DNA of 39,148 bases, from contig CANKHS010000001.1 in the NCBI GenBank assembly GCA_947481755.1, forward strand, positions 1-39,148, given 5' to 3'. Numbering within the stretch: position 1 is the first letter of the stretch; every line of letters starts with the position of its first letter. Shown here one piece after another: positions 23,426 through 31,784 of the stretch. Origin of the DNA: Actinomycetota bacterium. Lineage in GTDB: Bacteria; Actinomycetota; Thermoleophilia; Gaiellales; F1-60-MAGs149. A program made the translations under genes and the position numbers. The notes under the pieces were generated by a model that was given only the letters and a program-made list of their open reading frames with translations, was not told the origin of the DNA and did no database searches.

Positions 23426-24423
23426 TGGGTTTTCTGCGACGTATCGAGAGTCGGCTAGAGGGGGTCTTCGAGGGCGGCATCGGCCGTACCTTCCGCTCTC
23501 ACGTCCAGCCGGTCGAGTTGGCTCGCAAGCTGACAAAAGAGATGGATGACAACAAGATCATCTCCGTTCAGCAGGTCTACGTCCCGAACGCCTACACCGT
23601 TTTTCTGGCTCCCGATGATCGCGAGCAGTTCCTCGCCTACGAGGCACGGTTGCGCACAGAATTGGCTGGCTACCTGACGGAGCACGCACGCCGCGAGGGG
23701 TACTCGCTGCCCGGTCGCGCTCGCGTCATGATCGAAACGGCCGACGAACTCGAGGTCGGCACCTTCGGGATTGCCGCCGAAATGGAGGAGACACCGCCGC
23801 CCGTGGCCGCGGATAGTCCACCGCCATCCGAACAGTTGCCCGCAGAATTTGGTGGCGGTGCCGCCCCTGCCGCTACAGCCGCAGCCGCCGCAGCAGCGGC
23901 CCCCGTGGCACCGGCAGCGCCCAGTCCCCCCATCCCGCCGGTTGCCCCCATCATCGATCCGTTCGCCGTCGATGCCTCGGACGAGTTCGCCGCCGCCGCG
24001 CCAACTCCACCCGTCGCCCCTGAGGTCCCAACACCACCGGCCGCCCCCGCTCCTCCGGAGCCGGCAGTCGTTGCAGCAGCAGCCGTCGCAGCCACTCCGC
24101 CGCCACCCGCAGAGCCGCCCGTCGCGGCGCCTGCGCCCGTCGCTCATTGGACACTGGTCTGGCCAGGTGGCGAGGTCACGATTGGTGGCAACGCGCTTGT
24201 GATCGGTCGCAGCAAGGACTGCGATGTACCGCTTGCCGACGGCAATGTGTCGCGGCGCCACGCCGAGCTCGGCCGCAGCGAGGAAGGCTTCGTCCTGCGT
24301 GATCTTGATTCGACCAACGGCACGATGGTCAACGGGCGCCGCATTCGCAGCGCCACGATTGGTGCCGGCGATGAGATCACGATCGGGATGAGCACGCTGC
24401 GAATCGAGCAGCGGCACGGCTGA
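23425..24423 (+). CDS. fhaA: FhaA-like DUF3662/FHA domain protein
   Basis: A 332-residue protein with the FhaA layout of Mycobacterium. An N-terminal DUF3662 domain (about 1-117, starting MGFLRRIESRLEGVFEGGIG) is followed by a 115-residue Pro/Ala linker (about 120-235) and a C-terminal FHA domain (about 238-330) with VIGRSKDCDVPLADGNVSRR and LDSTNGTMVNGRRI. FHA domains bind phosphothreonine on Ser/Thr kinase substrates. In mycobacteria FhaA binds the phosphorylated MviN pseudokinase domain and restrains peptidoglycan synthesis; a MviN-like pseudokinase is encoded about 8 kb downstream here. The next gene begins 3 bases after its stop. Confidence 0.9.
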   Translation: MGFLRRIESRLEGVFEGGIGRTFRSHVQPVELARKLTKEMDDNKIISVQQVYVPNAYTVFLAPDDREQFLAYEARLRTELAGYLTEHARREGYSLPGRARVMIETADELEVGTFGIAAEMEETPPPVAADSPPPSEQLPAEFGGGAAPAATAAAAAAAAPVAPAAPSPPIPPVAPIIDPFAVDASDEFAAAAPTPPVAPEVPTPPAAPAPPEPAVVAAAAVAATPPPPAEPPVAAPAPVAHWTLVWPGGEVTIGGNALVIGRSKDCDVPLADGNVSRRHAELGRSEEGFVLRDLDSTNGTMVNGRRIRSATIGAGDEITIGMSTLRIEQRHG

Positions 24424-24426
24424 GCG

Positions 24427-24921
24427 ATGGTCGATCAGGCACTCCTCCTACTCCGTATTGGAGTGCTGGTCCTGCTCTACCTCTTCGTCTGGCGGATTGC
24501 GCGGACGGCGATTCGTGATGTTCGCGGCTCGTCTGAGAGCATGATCTTGAGCCCCGGCCATGGCTTCGACCCGAAGCCACCCCCTGCCGCTGTTCCCGTG
24601 ATGCCGGCGACACCCGGCCGGCTTGTCGTGGTTGCGAGCGACATTCTGCCGCTCGGTGCTGCCGTGGTGCTGGATCAACCTGAGGTGCTTCTCGGTCGCG
24701 ATCCCCGTGCCGCAGCAGTGCTGGATGGCGATGACTTCGTTTCGGGGCGCCACGCAATGGTGCGCGCACGTGGCGGTGCACCCACGGTCACGGATCTTGG
24801 TTCGACCAACGGCACGTACGTCAACGGCGAGCGCATCGCGGCAGAGACGCCCCTGCACGAGGGTGATGAGGTGGCGGTCGGTTCCACGCGGATGATCTAC
24901 GAACCGGGTGCGACCCCATGA
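24427..24921 (+). CDS. fhaB: FhaB-like membrane-anchored FHA protein
   Basis: A 164-residue protein with an N-terminal membrane helix (about 5-24, LLLLRIGVLVLLYLFVW), a linker, and a C-terminal FHA domain (about 80-160) with LGRDPRAAAVLDGDDFVSGR and LGSTNGTYVNGERI. This matches FhaB/FipA, which in mycobacteria links the kinase system to the division and elongation machinery. The conserved Arg, Ser and Asn of the phosphothreonine pocket are present. Its stop overlaps the PP2C gene start (ATGA, 24918-24921). Location in the kinase cluster makes the assignment secure at family level. Confidence 0.88.
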   Translation: MVDQALLLLRIGVLVLLYLFVWRIARTAIRDVRGSSESMILSPGHGFDPKPPPAAVPVMPATPGRLVVVASDILPLGAAVVLDQPEVLLGRDPRAAAVLDGDDFVSGRHAMVRARGGAPTVTDLGSTNGTYVNGERIAAETPLHEGDEVAVGSTRMIYEPGATP

Positions 24922-26063
24922 TGCTCGTCGTCCGCGAAACGGGCGCCTGCAGCGACGTAGGGCAGGTCCGTCAGTCCAACGAGGACGCGCTCCTGCTTTC
25001 GGATCCGGTCTTTGCCGTGGCCGACGGAATGGGCGGGGCCCGCGCCGGCGAGGTGGCGAGTGCGATGGCCGTTGCCGCTCTCCACGGCTTAGACGGTGGC
25101 GAACAGGCGCTGGCCAGCGCTATCGAAGACGTCAACCTGAGAATTCATAACGCGTCTCAGGGCGACGCTTCCCTGCTCGGCATGGGGACAACGATCACCG
25201 CAGCCATGCTCGATGGTGATGCGCTGGTGCTCGGACACGTCGGCGATTCGCGCGCCTACCTGTTTCGCTCTGGTCGTCTCCAGCAACTAACCGACGATCA
25301 CTCCCTGGTCGGCGAACTCGTACGCCGTGGCACGCTCACGCCTGCCGAGGCCGAACGTCACCCGCAGCGTTCGGTGATCACCCGCGCGCTAGGTGCCGAA
25401 GGTCGAGTCGACATCGATGTGCTGCGCATTGCGATCGAAGCCGACGATCTGATCCTGCTCTGTAGTGACGGGCTGACCGGGATGGTCGCCGACGCCGAGA
25501 TCACCCGCATCCTGCGGGGCGGTGGCTCGCTCGAACAGCTCGCCCAGCAGCTCGTCACCGCAGCCAATGGCGCGGGCGGCGAAGACAACGTCACCGCCGT
25601 GTTGTTACGCATGGGTACGCGCGGCGCCGAGGACACCGAGCCAGAACGCCCACCAATCGTGATTCTGCCGCCGACAGCGCTCGATAGCGGTCCGATCCCC
25701 CCGCCAACGACACCCAAGCCCCGCCGCCGCCGCAGACTCAACCTCCTCACGGCCGGGCTCGTCGCTGCCGTCGGTATCGCACTCGCCGTCGGGATTGCCG
25801 TCGGCCTGCAATGGGCCCACTTCGTCGGTGCAACGCCCAATGGGCGCGTTGCGATCTATCAGGGCCTGCCCTTTGAGGTCACGAGTAGCGTCACGCTCTA
25901 TCGCGCAGTCACGATTACCGACGTCCCGACGGCCGTGCTGTCGACGGACCAACGTGCCACCTTGCTCGATCAGCGCATCGGCTCGCTCGGCAGCGCGGAG
26001 GACCGCATCGCCGCACTGACCTCCGCCTCGCCCTGGCTGCGGTTGCCGCCGAGCGCACCGTGA
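24918..26063 (+). CDS. pstP: PP2C-type Ser/Thr protein phosphatase
   Basis: A 381-residue phosphatase that reverses the kinases of this cluster. The PP2C domain (about 1-235) has the metal-binding motifs RQSNEDALL (18-26), VADGMGGARAGEVA (34-47), GHVGDSRAYLF, LLCSDGLTGMV and GGEDNVTAVLL. A Pro/Arg-rich linker and one membrane helix (about 274-294) follow, with a short exterior domain (about 295-381). This is the PstP arrangement. A second ATG at 24921 could also start it. Overlaps at both ends (ATGA with fhaB, GTGA with rodA) indicate one polycistronic unit. Confidence 0.93.
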   Translation: MMLVVRETGACSDVGQVRQSNEDALLLSDPVFAVADGMGGARAGEVASAMAVAALHGLDGGEQALASAIEDVNLRIHNASQGDASLLGMGTTITAAMLDGDALVLGHVGDSRAYLFRSGRLQQLTDDHSLVGELVRRGTLTPAEAERHPQRSVITRALGAEGRVDIDVLRIAIEADDLILLCSDGLTGMVADAEITRILRGGGSLEQLAQQLVTAANGAGGEDNVTAVLLRMGTRGAEDTEPERPPIVILPPTALDSGPIPPPTTPKPRRRRRLNLLTAGLVAAVGIALAVGIAVGLQWAHFVGATPNGRVAIYQGLPFEVTSSVTLYRAVTITDVPTAVLSTDQRATLLDQRIGSLGSAEDRIAALTSASPWLRLPPSAP

Positions 26064-27373
26064 CCCCTGACCGCGGATTCCTCCGGCTGCCAATGCGCAA
26101 CCGCGAGCTTGGCCTGATTGCTCTCGCACTGCTGATCGCGACCGCGGGTTTCGCAGCCGTCCAGCTTGCGCGCGCCCAAGAGTTCGCCTCATCACCCCTG
26201 ATTGCAGCCGCGTTCTTTGCCGGCGCCTATCTCGTCGCTCACCTCGTCGTTCGCGCCACGTTGCCCGACGCCGATCCCTACGTGCTGCCAATCACCGCCG
26301 TCCTCACCGCGATTGGGCTGATTGAGATTTATCGCATCGACGCGACGCTGGCTCGCGATCAGGGCATCTGGATCGTGATTGGCCTTGTGCTCTTTATCGG
26401 CGTCATTATTGCCTTTCGGGACATTCGCCGACTGGAGACGCTCCGGTATACGTGCGGCGCTCTCGCGGTCGTGCTCTTGCTCGCCACGATTACCCTCGGG
26501 GCACAGGTCAATGGTGCACGGCTTTGGATCCGCATTGGCGGGCTGCAGATCCAGCCGGGAGAGTTCGCCAAGATCTTGCTGGTGATTTTCCTCGCGGGCT
26601 ACCTCCGCGAACGCCGAGAGGTACTGGCCGCGCCAACCCGCAAGGTGCTCGGCGTTGGTGTTCCATCCCTACGCCACTCGCTGCCGCTGTTGATCATCGC
26701 GGGCGCCTCGCTCGTCTTGCTCGTCGCGATGAACGATCTCGGCTCGTCGCTGCTCTTCTACGTGATTGCGCTGGCGATGCTCTACATCGCAACGGGCCGC
26801 CTGCTGTTCGTCGGTCTTGGCGCTGGACTCTTCGCGCTCGGTGCCGCCGCCGCTGTGCAGATCACACCGCATGTGCAGACCCGCATTGACGGTTGGCTGC
26901 ACCCGTGGGCCAACGAACAGGCGCAGTGCTGTTACCAGATCACACAGTCGATCTACACGATCGCCGATGGTGGTGTGCTTGGAGCGGGCTTTGGGCGCGG
27001 ACTGATCCTCAACAGTGCCGGCGGCACGATCATCCCGTTCGCCCAGACGGACTTCATCTACTCCGTCATCGCCAATGAAATGGGGCTCGTGGGAGCCGCC
27101 GCAGTGATCCTGCTTTATCTCTTGCTCGCCTGGCGCGGCTTCCGTATCGCCACCACCGCTGATGACGGCTTTTCGAAGCTGCTGGCCGCCGGCCTCGCCA
27201 CCGCGGTCGCCTTTCAGGTCTTTGTGATCGTCGGCGGCGTGATTCGTCTGCTGCCGCTGACGGGCCTGACACTGCCGTTCGTCTCGTACGGCGGCTCGAG
27301 TGTGACCGCCAACTTCGCAATCGCCGGCCTTCTGCTCTGCATCTCCCAACGCGCAAATCGAGAGCGCGTATGA
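26060..27373 (+). CDS. rodA: RodA/FtsW family peptidoglycan glycosyltransferase
   Basis: A 437-residue SEDS protein with about ten to twelve membrane helices. Family landmarks are GAQVNGARLWIRIGGLQIQP, PGEFAKILLVIFLAGYL, VAMNDLGSSLLFY and, near the end, LPLTGLTLPFVSYGGSS. SEDS proteins polymerise lipid II into glycan strands together with a class B penicillin-binding protein. The partner PbpA is encoded directly downstream with an ATGA overlap. The gene could be called ftsW by sequence alone; context beside pbpA and pknB favours RodA. GTG start overlapping the phosphatase stop. Confidence 0.92.
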   Translation: MTPDRGFLRLPMRNRELGLIALALLIATAGFAAVQLARAQEFASSPLIAAAFFAGAYLVAHLVVRATLPDADPYVLPITAVLTAIGLIEIYRIDATLARDQGIWIVIGLVLFIGVIIAFRDIRRLETLRYTCGALAVVLLLATITLGAQVNGARLWIRIGGLQIQPGEFAKILLVIFLAGYLRERREVLAAPTRKVLGVGVPSLRHSLPLLIIAGASLVLLVAMNDLGSSLLFYVIALAMLYIATGRLLFVGLGAGLFALGAAAAVQITPHVQTRIDGWLHPWANEQAQCCYQITQSIYTIADGGVLGAGFGRGLILNSAGGTIIPFAQTDFIYSVIANEMGLVGAAAVILLYLLLAWRGFRIATTADDGFSKLLAAGLATAVAFQVFVIVGGVIRLLPLTGLTLPFVSYGGSSVTANFAIAGLLLCISQRANRERV

Positions 27374-28812
27374 ACCGGCGGATTGGCAACCTCTTCATTG
27401 TGCTGGCCGTCGGTCTCTTGGCACTGATCGGAATGACCACCTACTGGCAGGTCTGGGCTCGCTCCTCACTCGAGGCGCGCCAGGCCAACGTCCGGTTGGT
27501 CTACCGCGACCTGGCGATCGACCGTGGCGCGATCGTCTCGTCTGACGGGGTCACCCTCGCCGAATCAAAGCCCGGCACGCTCGATGGCCGCACGGTCTAC
27601 TACCGCCACTATCCGACGGCCGGTCTGGCCGCACAACTGGTTGGCTACTCGTCGCTCCTCGCCGGCCGCGCTGGTCTCGAACGGTCACTCGATCCCGAAC
27701 TGACGGGCAGCACGGGCGATCTGGCTGGCGTCGTCAACTCGTTCGATCGCATGAAGGGCGACACGGTCCGTGGCGATCAGGTGGTGTTGCGCCTCAACGC
27801 CGCCGCACAGAAGGTCGCGATGGAGCAGTTGACCAACCTGGGAGTCCGTGGCAGCGTGGTCGTGCTCGACCCGAGCAACGGCGGCATCCTCGTGATGGCG
27901 TCAACACCAACATTCGACCCAAACACGGGCCTCGAAAAAGCGCTCAGTGACCCCGGCTCGCCGCTCCTCAATCGCGCCACCCAGGGGCTCTACCCACCGG
28001 GCTCGACCTTCAAGGTCGTGACCGCCGCCAGCGCTCTCGATGCTGGCGTCGTCACACCGGACACAAAATTTCCTGGCCCCGCCTGTATTGACTCGGGTGG
28101 TCAGAAGCTCTGCAACTACCACGACCACGCCTATGGACCGCACAACTTTGGCTACGCGCTGATCCACTCGATCAACACCACGTTCGCAACGGTCGGTGCC
28201 GATCTTGGCAGAGACAAGCTCGAAGCCACCATGCGCGGTTTCGGTTTCTTCTCCCGTTTCCCCTGGGACTACCCGCCCGAGCAATCCCTGCCCTCCGGCA
28301 TTTTTAATCGCAAGGGCAACCTGGTCAGTGCCGACGCTCCGATCGACGTCCCGCGCGTCGCGATTGGTCAAGAACGCCTACTCGCGACACCACTGCAGAT
28401 GGCCGAGGTTGCCACTGCCGTCGCCAATGGGGGCCAGATTATTCAGCCCGAACCGGTGCAAGAGGTTCGCGCCCCAGACGGCTCCGTCGTGCGGCGGCCC
28501 TCTCCGGTCTACCTCGGACGCGCCATGACAACGGAGACTGCGGCCACGTTGCGCGGGCTCATGAAGCAGGTCGTCGACGAGGGGACAGGCAGTGCGGCCG
28601 CCGTGGCTGGTCTCGACGTAGCCGGCAAAACGGGCACCGCCGAGACGGGTCGGGCAGGCAAAAACGATGCCTGGTTTATCGGTTTTGCACCCGCTGAGGC
28701 CTCGCGTTTTGCCTTCGCCGTGCTGGTCGAAGACGTCGATGGAACCGGTGGTGACGTGGCTGCACCGATCGCCGCTGCCGTACTACGGGCGCTGACTGCG
28801 CAGACAACGTGA
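27370..28812 (+). CDS. pbpA: Class B penicillin-binding protein (PbpA type)
   Basis: A 480-residue transpeptidase with an N-terminal membrane helix (about 8-26), a short PBP dimer-type domain (about 45-150) and a transpeptidase domain. The active-site motifs are complete: S212-T-F-K215, S267-I-N269 and K420-T-G422. The compact dimer domain and length match actinobacterial PbpA, which crosslinks new peptidoglycan and works with RodA. A cysteine-containing loop (ACIDSGGQKLCNYHDHAYG, 238-256) lies between SxxK and SxN, as in mycobacterial PbpA-like enzymes. It overlaps rodA by ATGA. Confidence 0.93.
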   Translation: MNRRIGNLFIVLAVGLLALIGMTTYWQVWARSSLEARQANVRLVYRDLAIDRGAIVSSDGVTLAESKPGTLDGRTVYYRHYPTAGLAAQLVGYSSLLAGRAGLERSLDPELTGSTGDLAGVVNSFDRMKGDTVRGDQVVLRLNAAAQKVAMEQLTNLGVRGSVVVLDPSNGGILVMASTPTFDPNTGLEKALSDPGSPLLNRATQGLYPPGSTFKVVTAASALDAGVVTPDTKFPGPACIDSGGQKLCNYHDHAYGPHNFGYALIHSINTTFATVGADLGRDKLEATMRGFGFFSRFPWDYPPEQSLPSGIFNRKGNLVSADAPIDVPRVAIGQERLLATPLQMAEVATAVANGGQIIQPEPVQEVRAPDGSVVRRPSPVYLGRAMTTETAATLRGLMKQVVDEGTGSAAAVAGLDVAGKTGTAETGRAGKNDAWFIGFAPAEASRFAFAVLVEDVDGTGGDVAAPIAAAVLRALTAQTT

Positions 28813-28843
28813 GACAATCCCTAATGGAACAACATTGAGCCTC

Positions 28844-30754
28844 ATGGACGACACCTCTCCCGGCGCCCTCTTTGATGGGCGCTACCGCATCGTTGGCCGC
28901 CTCGGTCAGGGCGGCATGGCGCGCGTTTTTCTTGCGCAAGACGAGTCGCTCCACCGGCAAGTTGCCGTCAAAGTGCTCGCCGATCGTCACAGTGACGACC
29001 CGCATTTCATCGAGCGCTTCCAACGCGAAGCCCGTGCTGCTGCTCGACTCAACCATCCGAACATCGTGCAGGTCTATGACCAGTCGCAGACCGCTGGCAT
29101 GTCGTACATCGTCCAGGAGTACGTCGAAGGCGAGACGCTCAAGGATCTGATTCGGCGCGAGTCGCCGATTGAGCCGCGGCGCGCAATCACGATCGCACTG
29201 CAGATTCTGGCCGCCCTCCGCGTCGCGCATCAGCAAGGCGTGATCCATCGCGACGTCAAGCCTCAGAACATCCTCGTGCAGCCCGACGGCAAGATCAAGG
29301 TCGCCGACTTCGGCATCGCGAGTGCCGGCGATACCGAGATGACCGAGGCCGGCTCGATCGTTGGCACCGCCCAGTATCTCGCCCCCGAACAGGCACGAGG
29401 ACTGCCTGTCGGACCGCCGGCCGATCTCTACGCGGTCGGCATCGTTCTCTACGAAATGCTGTCGGGACGCGTGCCCTTCGAAGGCGATGCTGCCGTCACC
29501 GTCGCCATGCGTCACGTGCAGGAGGCCCCCGAGGCTCTAACCGATCGTAATCCCCTCGTGCCCGATGCCCTTGAGTCCGTCGTCATGCGCGCGCTCGCGA
29601 AAGACCCGACGCAGCGCTACCAGAGTGCCGATCAGATGGGTATCGAGCTCGACCGCGTACGCCAAGGCCTACCGATCAGTGACGAGACCGCCGTCATCGG
29701 TGCCGCCACGATTGCCATGACACAGCTCGCCAGCGAGACCCTCGTCGCACCACCGCTCCCTCCACGTGAGGCTCCCCCAGCGCGCGGAGGTAATCCAAAT
29801 CGCAGGCGCCTGTGGATTCTCTTGATCATCCTTGGCGTCGTGCTGCTCGCGGGTGTTGCCGGTGTCTACGCCTTTACGCGCGGCGGAACGGACAGCGGCG
29901 GCACAACGACAGGATCCACAACAACGACGGGTGCCCTCGTTGAGATTCCAAACCTGATCGGCCAGACCCAGGCCGATGCCACAGCCGCCCTCAAGCAGGC
30001 CGGACTGGCTGTTCTCATTACCAAGCAGGCCTCGACCGACGTACCGGCCGGACAGGTGATTGCGATGCGGCCTAATGCCGGGGGCAAAGTACCGACCGGT
30101 ACAACGATCGAACTCCAGATTTCTGCTGGCCCAAATTTGGTTACCGTGCCAAGCGTTCAGGGTGCTGGCGTGGCCGATGCCACCGCTCAGATTGAGGCTC
30201 TTGGCCTCGTTGTCACGACGGTGGAGGATTCCTCTTCGAGCGTCGCCGTCGGCAACGTGATCTCGCAGGCACCGTCGGCGGGTGTCGAAGTCAAACCAGG
30301 CTCGACGGTCACGCTCACCGTTTCGAAGGGTAAGCAGACCAGCACCGTCCCGAACGTCACCAAGATGGACATCACGAATGCGCAGAACACGCTCATCGCA
30401 GCAGGCCTCGTGCTCGGCTCCCAGTCCGAGGCGAATGACGCCGCACCGATCGGGCAGGTGATCAGCCAGGACCCGGCTGCCGGCACGAGCCTCCCGCAGG
30501 GTGGCTTCGTCAACGTTGTCGTCTCTAAGGGCCCCGTCAGTGCCACAGTCCCCTCGGTCGTGAACATGTCACGGAGCAATGCCGAGTCACAGATCACCAA
30601 TGCTGGCTTCGTCGCCAATACGCAGGAGAGCGCGGTGACCGACCCGTCGCAAGATGGCATCGTCATCTCGCAGAACCCGGCCAGCGGATCGTCTCAACCA
30701 CAGGGTTCAACCGTGACGATCGTCGTTGGCCGCTATACAGGAACAACGACGTAG
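28844..30754 (+). CDS. pknB: PASTA-domain Ser/Thr protein kinase
   Basis: A 636-residue transmembrane kinase. The kinase domain (about 10-275) has the Gly loop GRLGQGGMARVF, K43, HRDVKPQN (135-142), DFGIA (155-159) and APEQ. A proline-rich juxtamembrane region precedes one membrane helix (about 331-348) and a short Gly/Thr spacer. Four PASTA repeats follow (each about 66 residues, about 367-632), for example starting VEIPNLIGQT, VTVPSVQGAG, STVPNVTKMD and ATVPSVVNMS. PASTA domains bind muropeptides or lipid II, so the kinase couples wall status to phosphorylation. An in-frame TTG at 28835 is a possible longer start, with TAATGG 7 bases before it. The stop overlaps the ddl GTG. Confidence 0.93.
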   Translation: MDDTSPGALFDGRYRIVGRLGQGGMARVFLAQDESLHRQVAVKVLADRHSDDPHFIERFQREARAAARLNHPNIVQVYDQSQTAGMSYIVQEYVEGETLKDLIRRESPIEPRRAITIALQILAALRVAHQQGVIHRDVKPQNILVQPDGKIKVADFGIASAGDTEMTEAGSIVGTAQYLAPEQARGLPVGPPADLYAVGIVLYEMLSGRVPFEGDAAVTVAMRHVQEAPEALTDRNPLVPDALESVVMRALAKDPTQRYQSADQMGIELDRVRQGLPISDETAVIGAATIAMTQLASETLVAPPLPPREAPPARGGNPNRRRLWILLIILGVVLLAGVAGVYAFTRGGTDSGGTTTGSTTTTGALVEIPNLIGQTQADATAALKQAGLAVLITKQASTDVPAGQVIAMRPNAGGKVPTGTTIELQISAGPNLVTVPSVQGAGVADATAQIEALGLVVTTVEDSSSSVAVGNVISQAPSAGVEVKPGSTVTLTVSKGKQTSTVPNVTKMDITNAQNTLIAAGLVLGSQSEANDAAPIGQVISQDPAAGTSLPQGGFVNVVVSKGPVSATVPSVVNMSRSNAESQITNAGFVANTQESAVTDPSQDGIVISQNPASGSSQPQGSTVTIVVGRYTGTTT

Positions 30755-31752
30755 TGGCCGAGCGGCTGCGGGTTGCTGTCCTTGGTGGCGGTCGCTCGTC
30801 GGAGCACGATGTGTCGCTGCGCTCGGCTGCGAGTGTTGCTGCCGGACTTGACCCAAGTCGCTTTGACGTCGTTTCCCTCACGATCAGCCGGGCTGGTCTC
30901 TGGACCGACGCCGCAGGTGAGCCGGTTGCCGTCACACCTGGCGCCGGCGGGCCCTTGGGCTGCGATGTGGTCTTCCCTGTGCTGCACGGCCCGTTTGGTG
31001 AGGACGGCACGGTCCAAGGCCTACTGGAGATGCTCGGCGTCCCCTACGTCGGCTCGGGCGTCCTTGGCTCTGCCCTGACGATGGACAAGGAACGCTGCAA
31101 GTCGGTCTTGCGGGATGCGGGTATCGACGTGGCCCGTGAGGTCGTGGTACACCGCCATCAGTCGCGAGCCGAGATGCACGAGCAGATCGCAGCGCTGGGC
31201 TATCCCGTCTTCGTCAAACCGGCACGGCTGGGCTCGAGCGTTGGCATCTCGCGGGTCGAGACTGCTGCCGAGATCGACGCCGCCCTCGACCTTGCGCTCT
31301 CACACGACGAGAAGGTGTTGGTCGAGGAGTTACTCGTCGGCGACGAGGTCGAATGCAGCGTGCTCGGCCTGCCCCCGAACCTGACCATCTCGGAGGTCGG
31401 CCGGATTGGCTTCCATAACGAGTGGTACGACTACGACGCCAAGTATTCGGACGGTGGGTCGTGGCTTGAGGTCCCGGCAGAACTCCCAGCCGAGACTGCC
31501 AGTCGCCTGCGCGACACGGCCGCCCGCGCCTTCGCGCTCTGCGATTGCCACGGCATGGCGCGTGTCGACTTCTTCCACACGCATGAGGGCCGTCTCGTAC
31601 TGAACGAGATCAACACGATCCCCGGTTTTACTGCGACGAGTTATTACGCTCGGATGTTCGAGGCCAGCGGTATCGCCTACGGCGACCTCCTCACGCGCCT
31701 GATCGACCTGGCACTCGAGCGCTTCGCAGCCGAGTCCTCGCTCCTGCGCTAG
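30754..31752 (+). CDS. ddl: D-alanine--D-alanine ligase
   Basis: A 332-residue ATP-grasp enzyme that makes D-Ala-D-Ala for the peptidoglycan pentapeptide. Visible are LGGGRSSEHDVSLRSA near the start, PVLHGPFGEDGTVQG, LTMDKERCKSVLRDAGI, KPARLGSSVGISRV and the metal/substrate-binding end motif LNEINTIPGFT. A Tyr/Asp-rich omega loop (YDYDAKYSDGGSW) is present, as in Ddl rather than VanA-type ligases. The GTG start shares one base with the pknB stop (TAGTG). Ddl at the tail of a pknB cluster puts a precursor-supply enzyme under the same transcript as the kinase. Confidence 0.95.
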   Translation: MAERLRVAVLGGGRSSEHDVSLRSAASVAAGLDPSRFDVVSLTISRAGLWTDAAGEPVAVTPGAGGPLGCDVVFPVLHGPFGEDGTVQGLLEMLGVPYVGSGVLGSALTMDKERCKSVLRDAGIDVAREVVVHRHQSRAEMHEQIAALGYPVFVKPARLGSSVGISRVETAAEIDAALDLALSHDEKVLVEELLVGDEVECSVLGLPPNLTISEVGRIGFHNEWYDYDAKYSDGGSWLEVPAELPAETASRLRDTAARAFALCDCHGMARVDFFHTHEGRLVLNEINTIPGFTATSYYARMFEASGIAYGDLLTRLIDLALERFAAESSLLR

Positions 31753-31761
31753 CCAGACGAC

Positions 31762-31778
31762 AAGGGGAACGACCCCTT
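31762..31778. terminator. Hairpin between convergent ddl and pseudokinase genes
   Basis: AAGGGG (31762-31767) and CCCCTT (31773-31778) form a 6-base-pair stem with a 5-base loop, within the 32 bases separating two convergent stop codons. The symmetry would serve both strands. T-tracts are minimal, so strength is uncertain. Confidence 0.5.
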
Positions 31779-31784
31779 CAGCAG

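Noticed and set aside
23860..24150. Repetitive Pro/Ala codons in fhaA suggesting a tandem repeat
   Set aside because: Low-complexity linker coding, common in FhaA proteins; no exact repeat unit is present.
28835..28843. TTG at 28835 as the pknB start with TAATGG 7 bases upstream
   Set aside because: TTG is a poor leaderless start and the hexamer ends in G; ATG 28844 gives a standard N-terminus. It remains possible.
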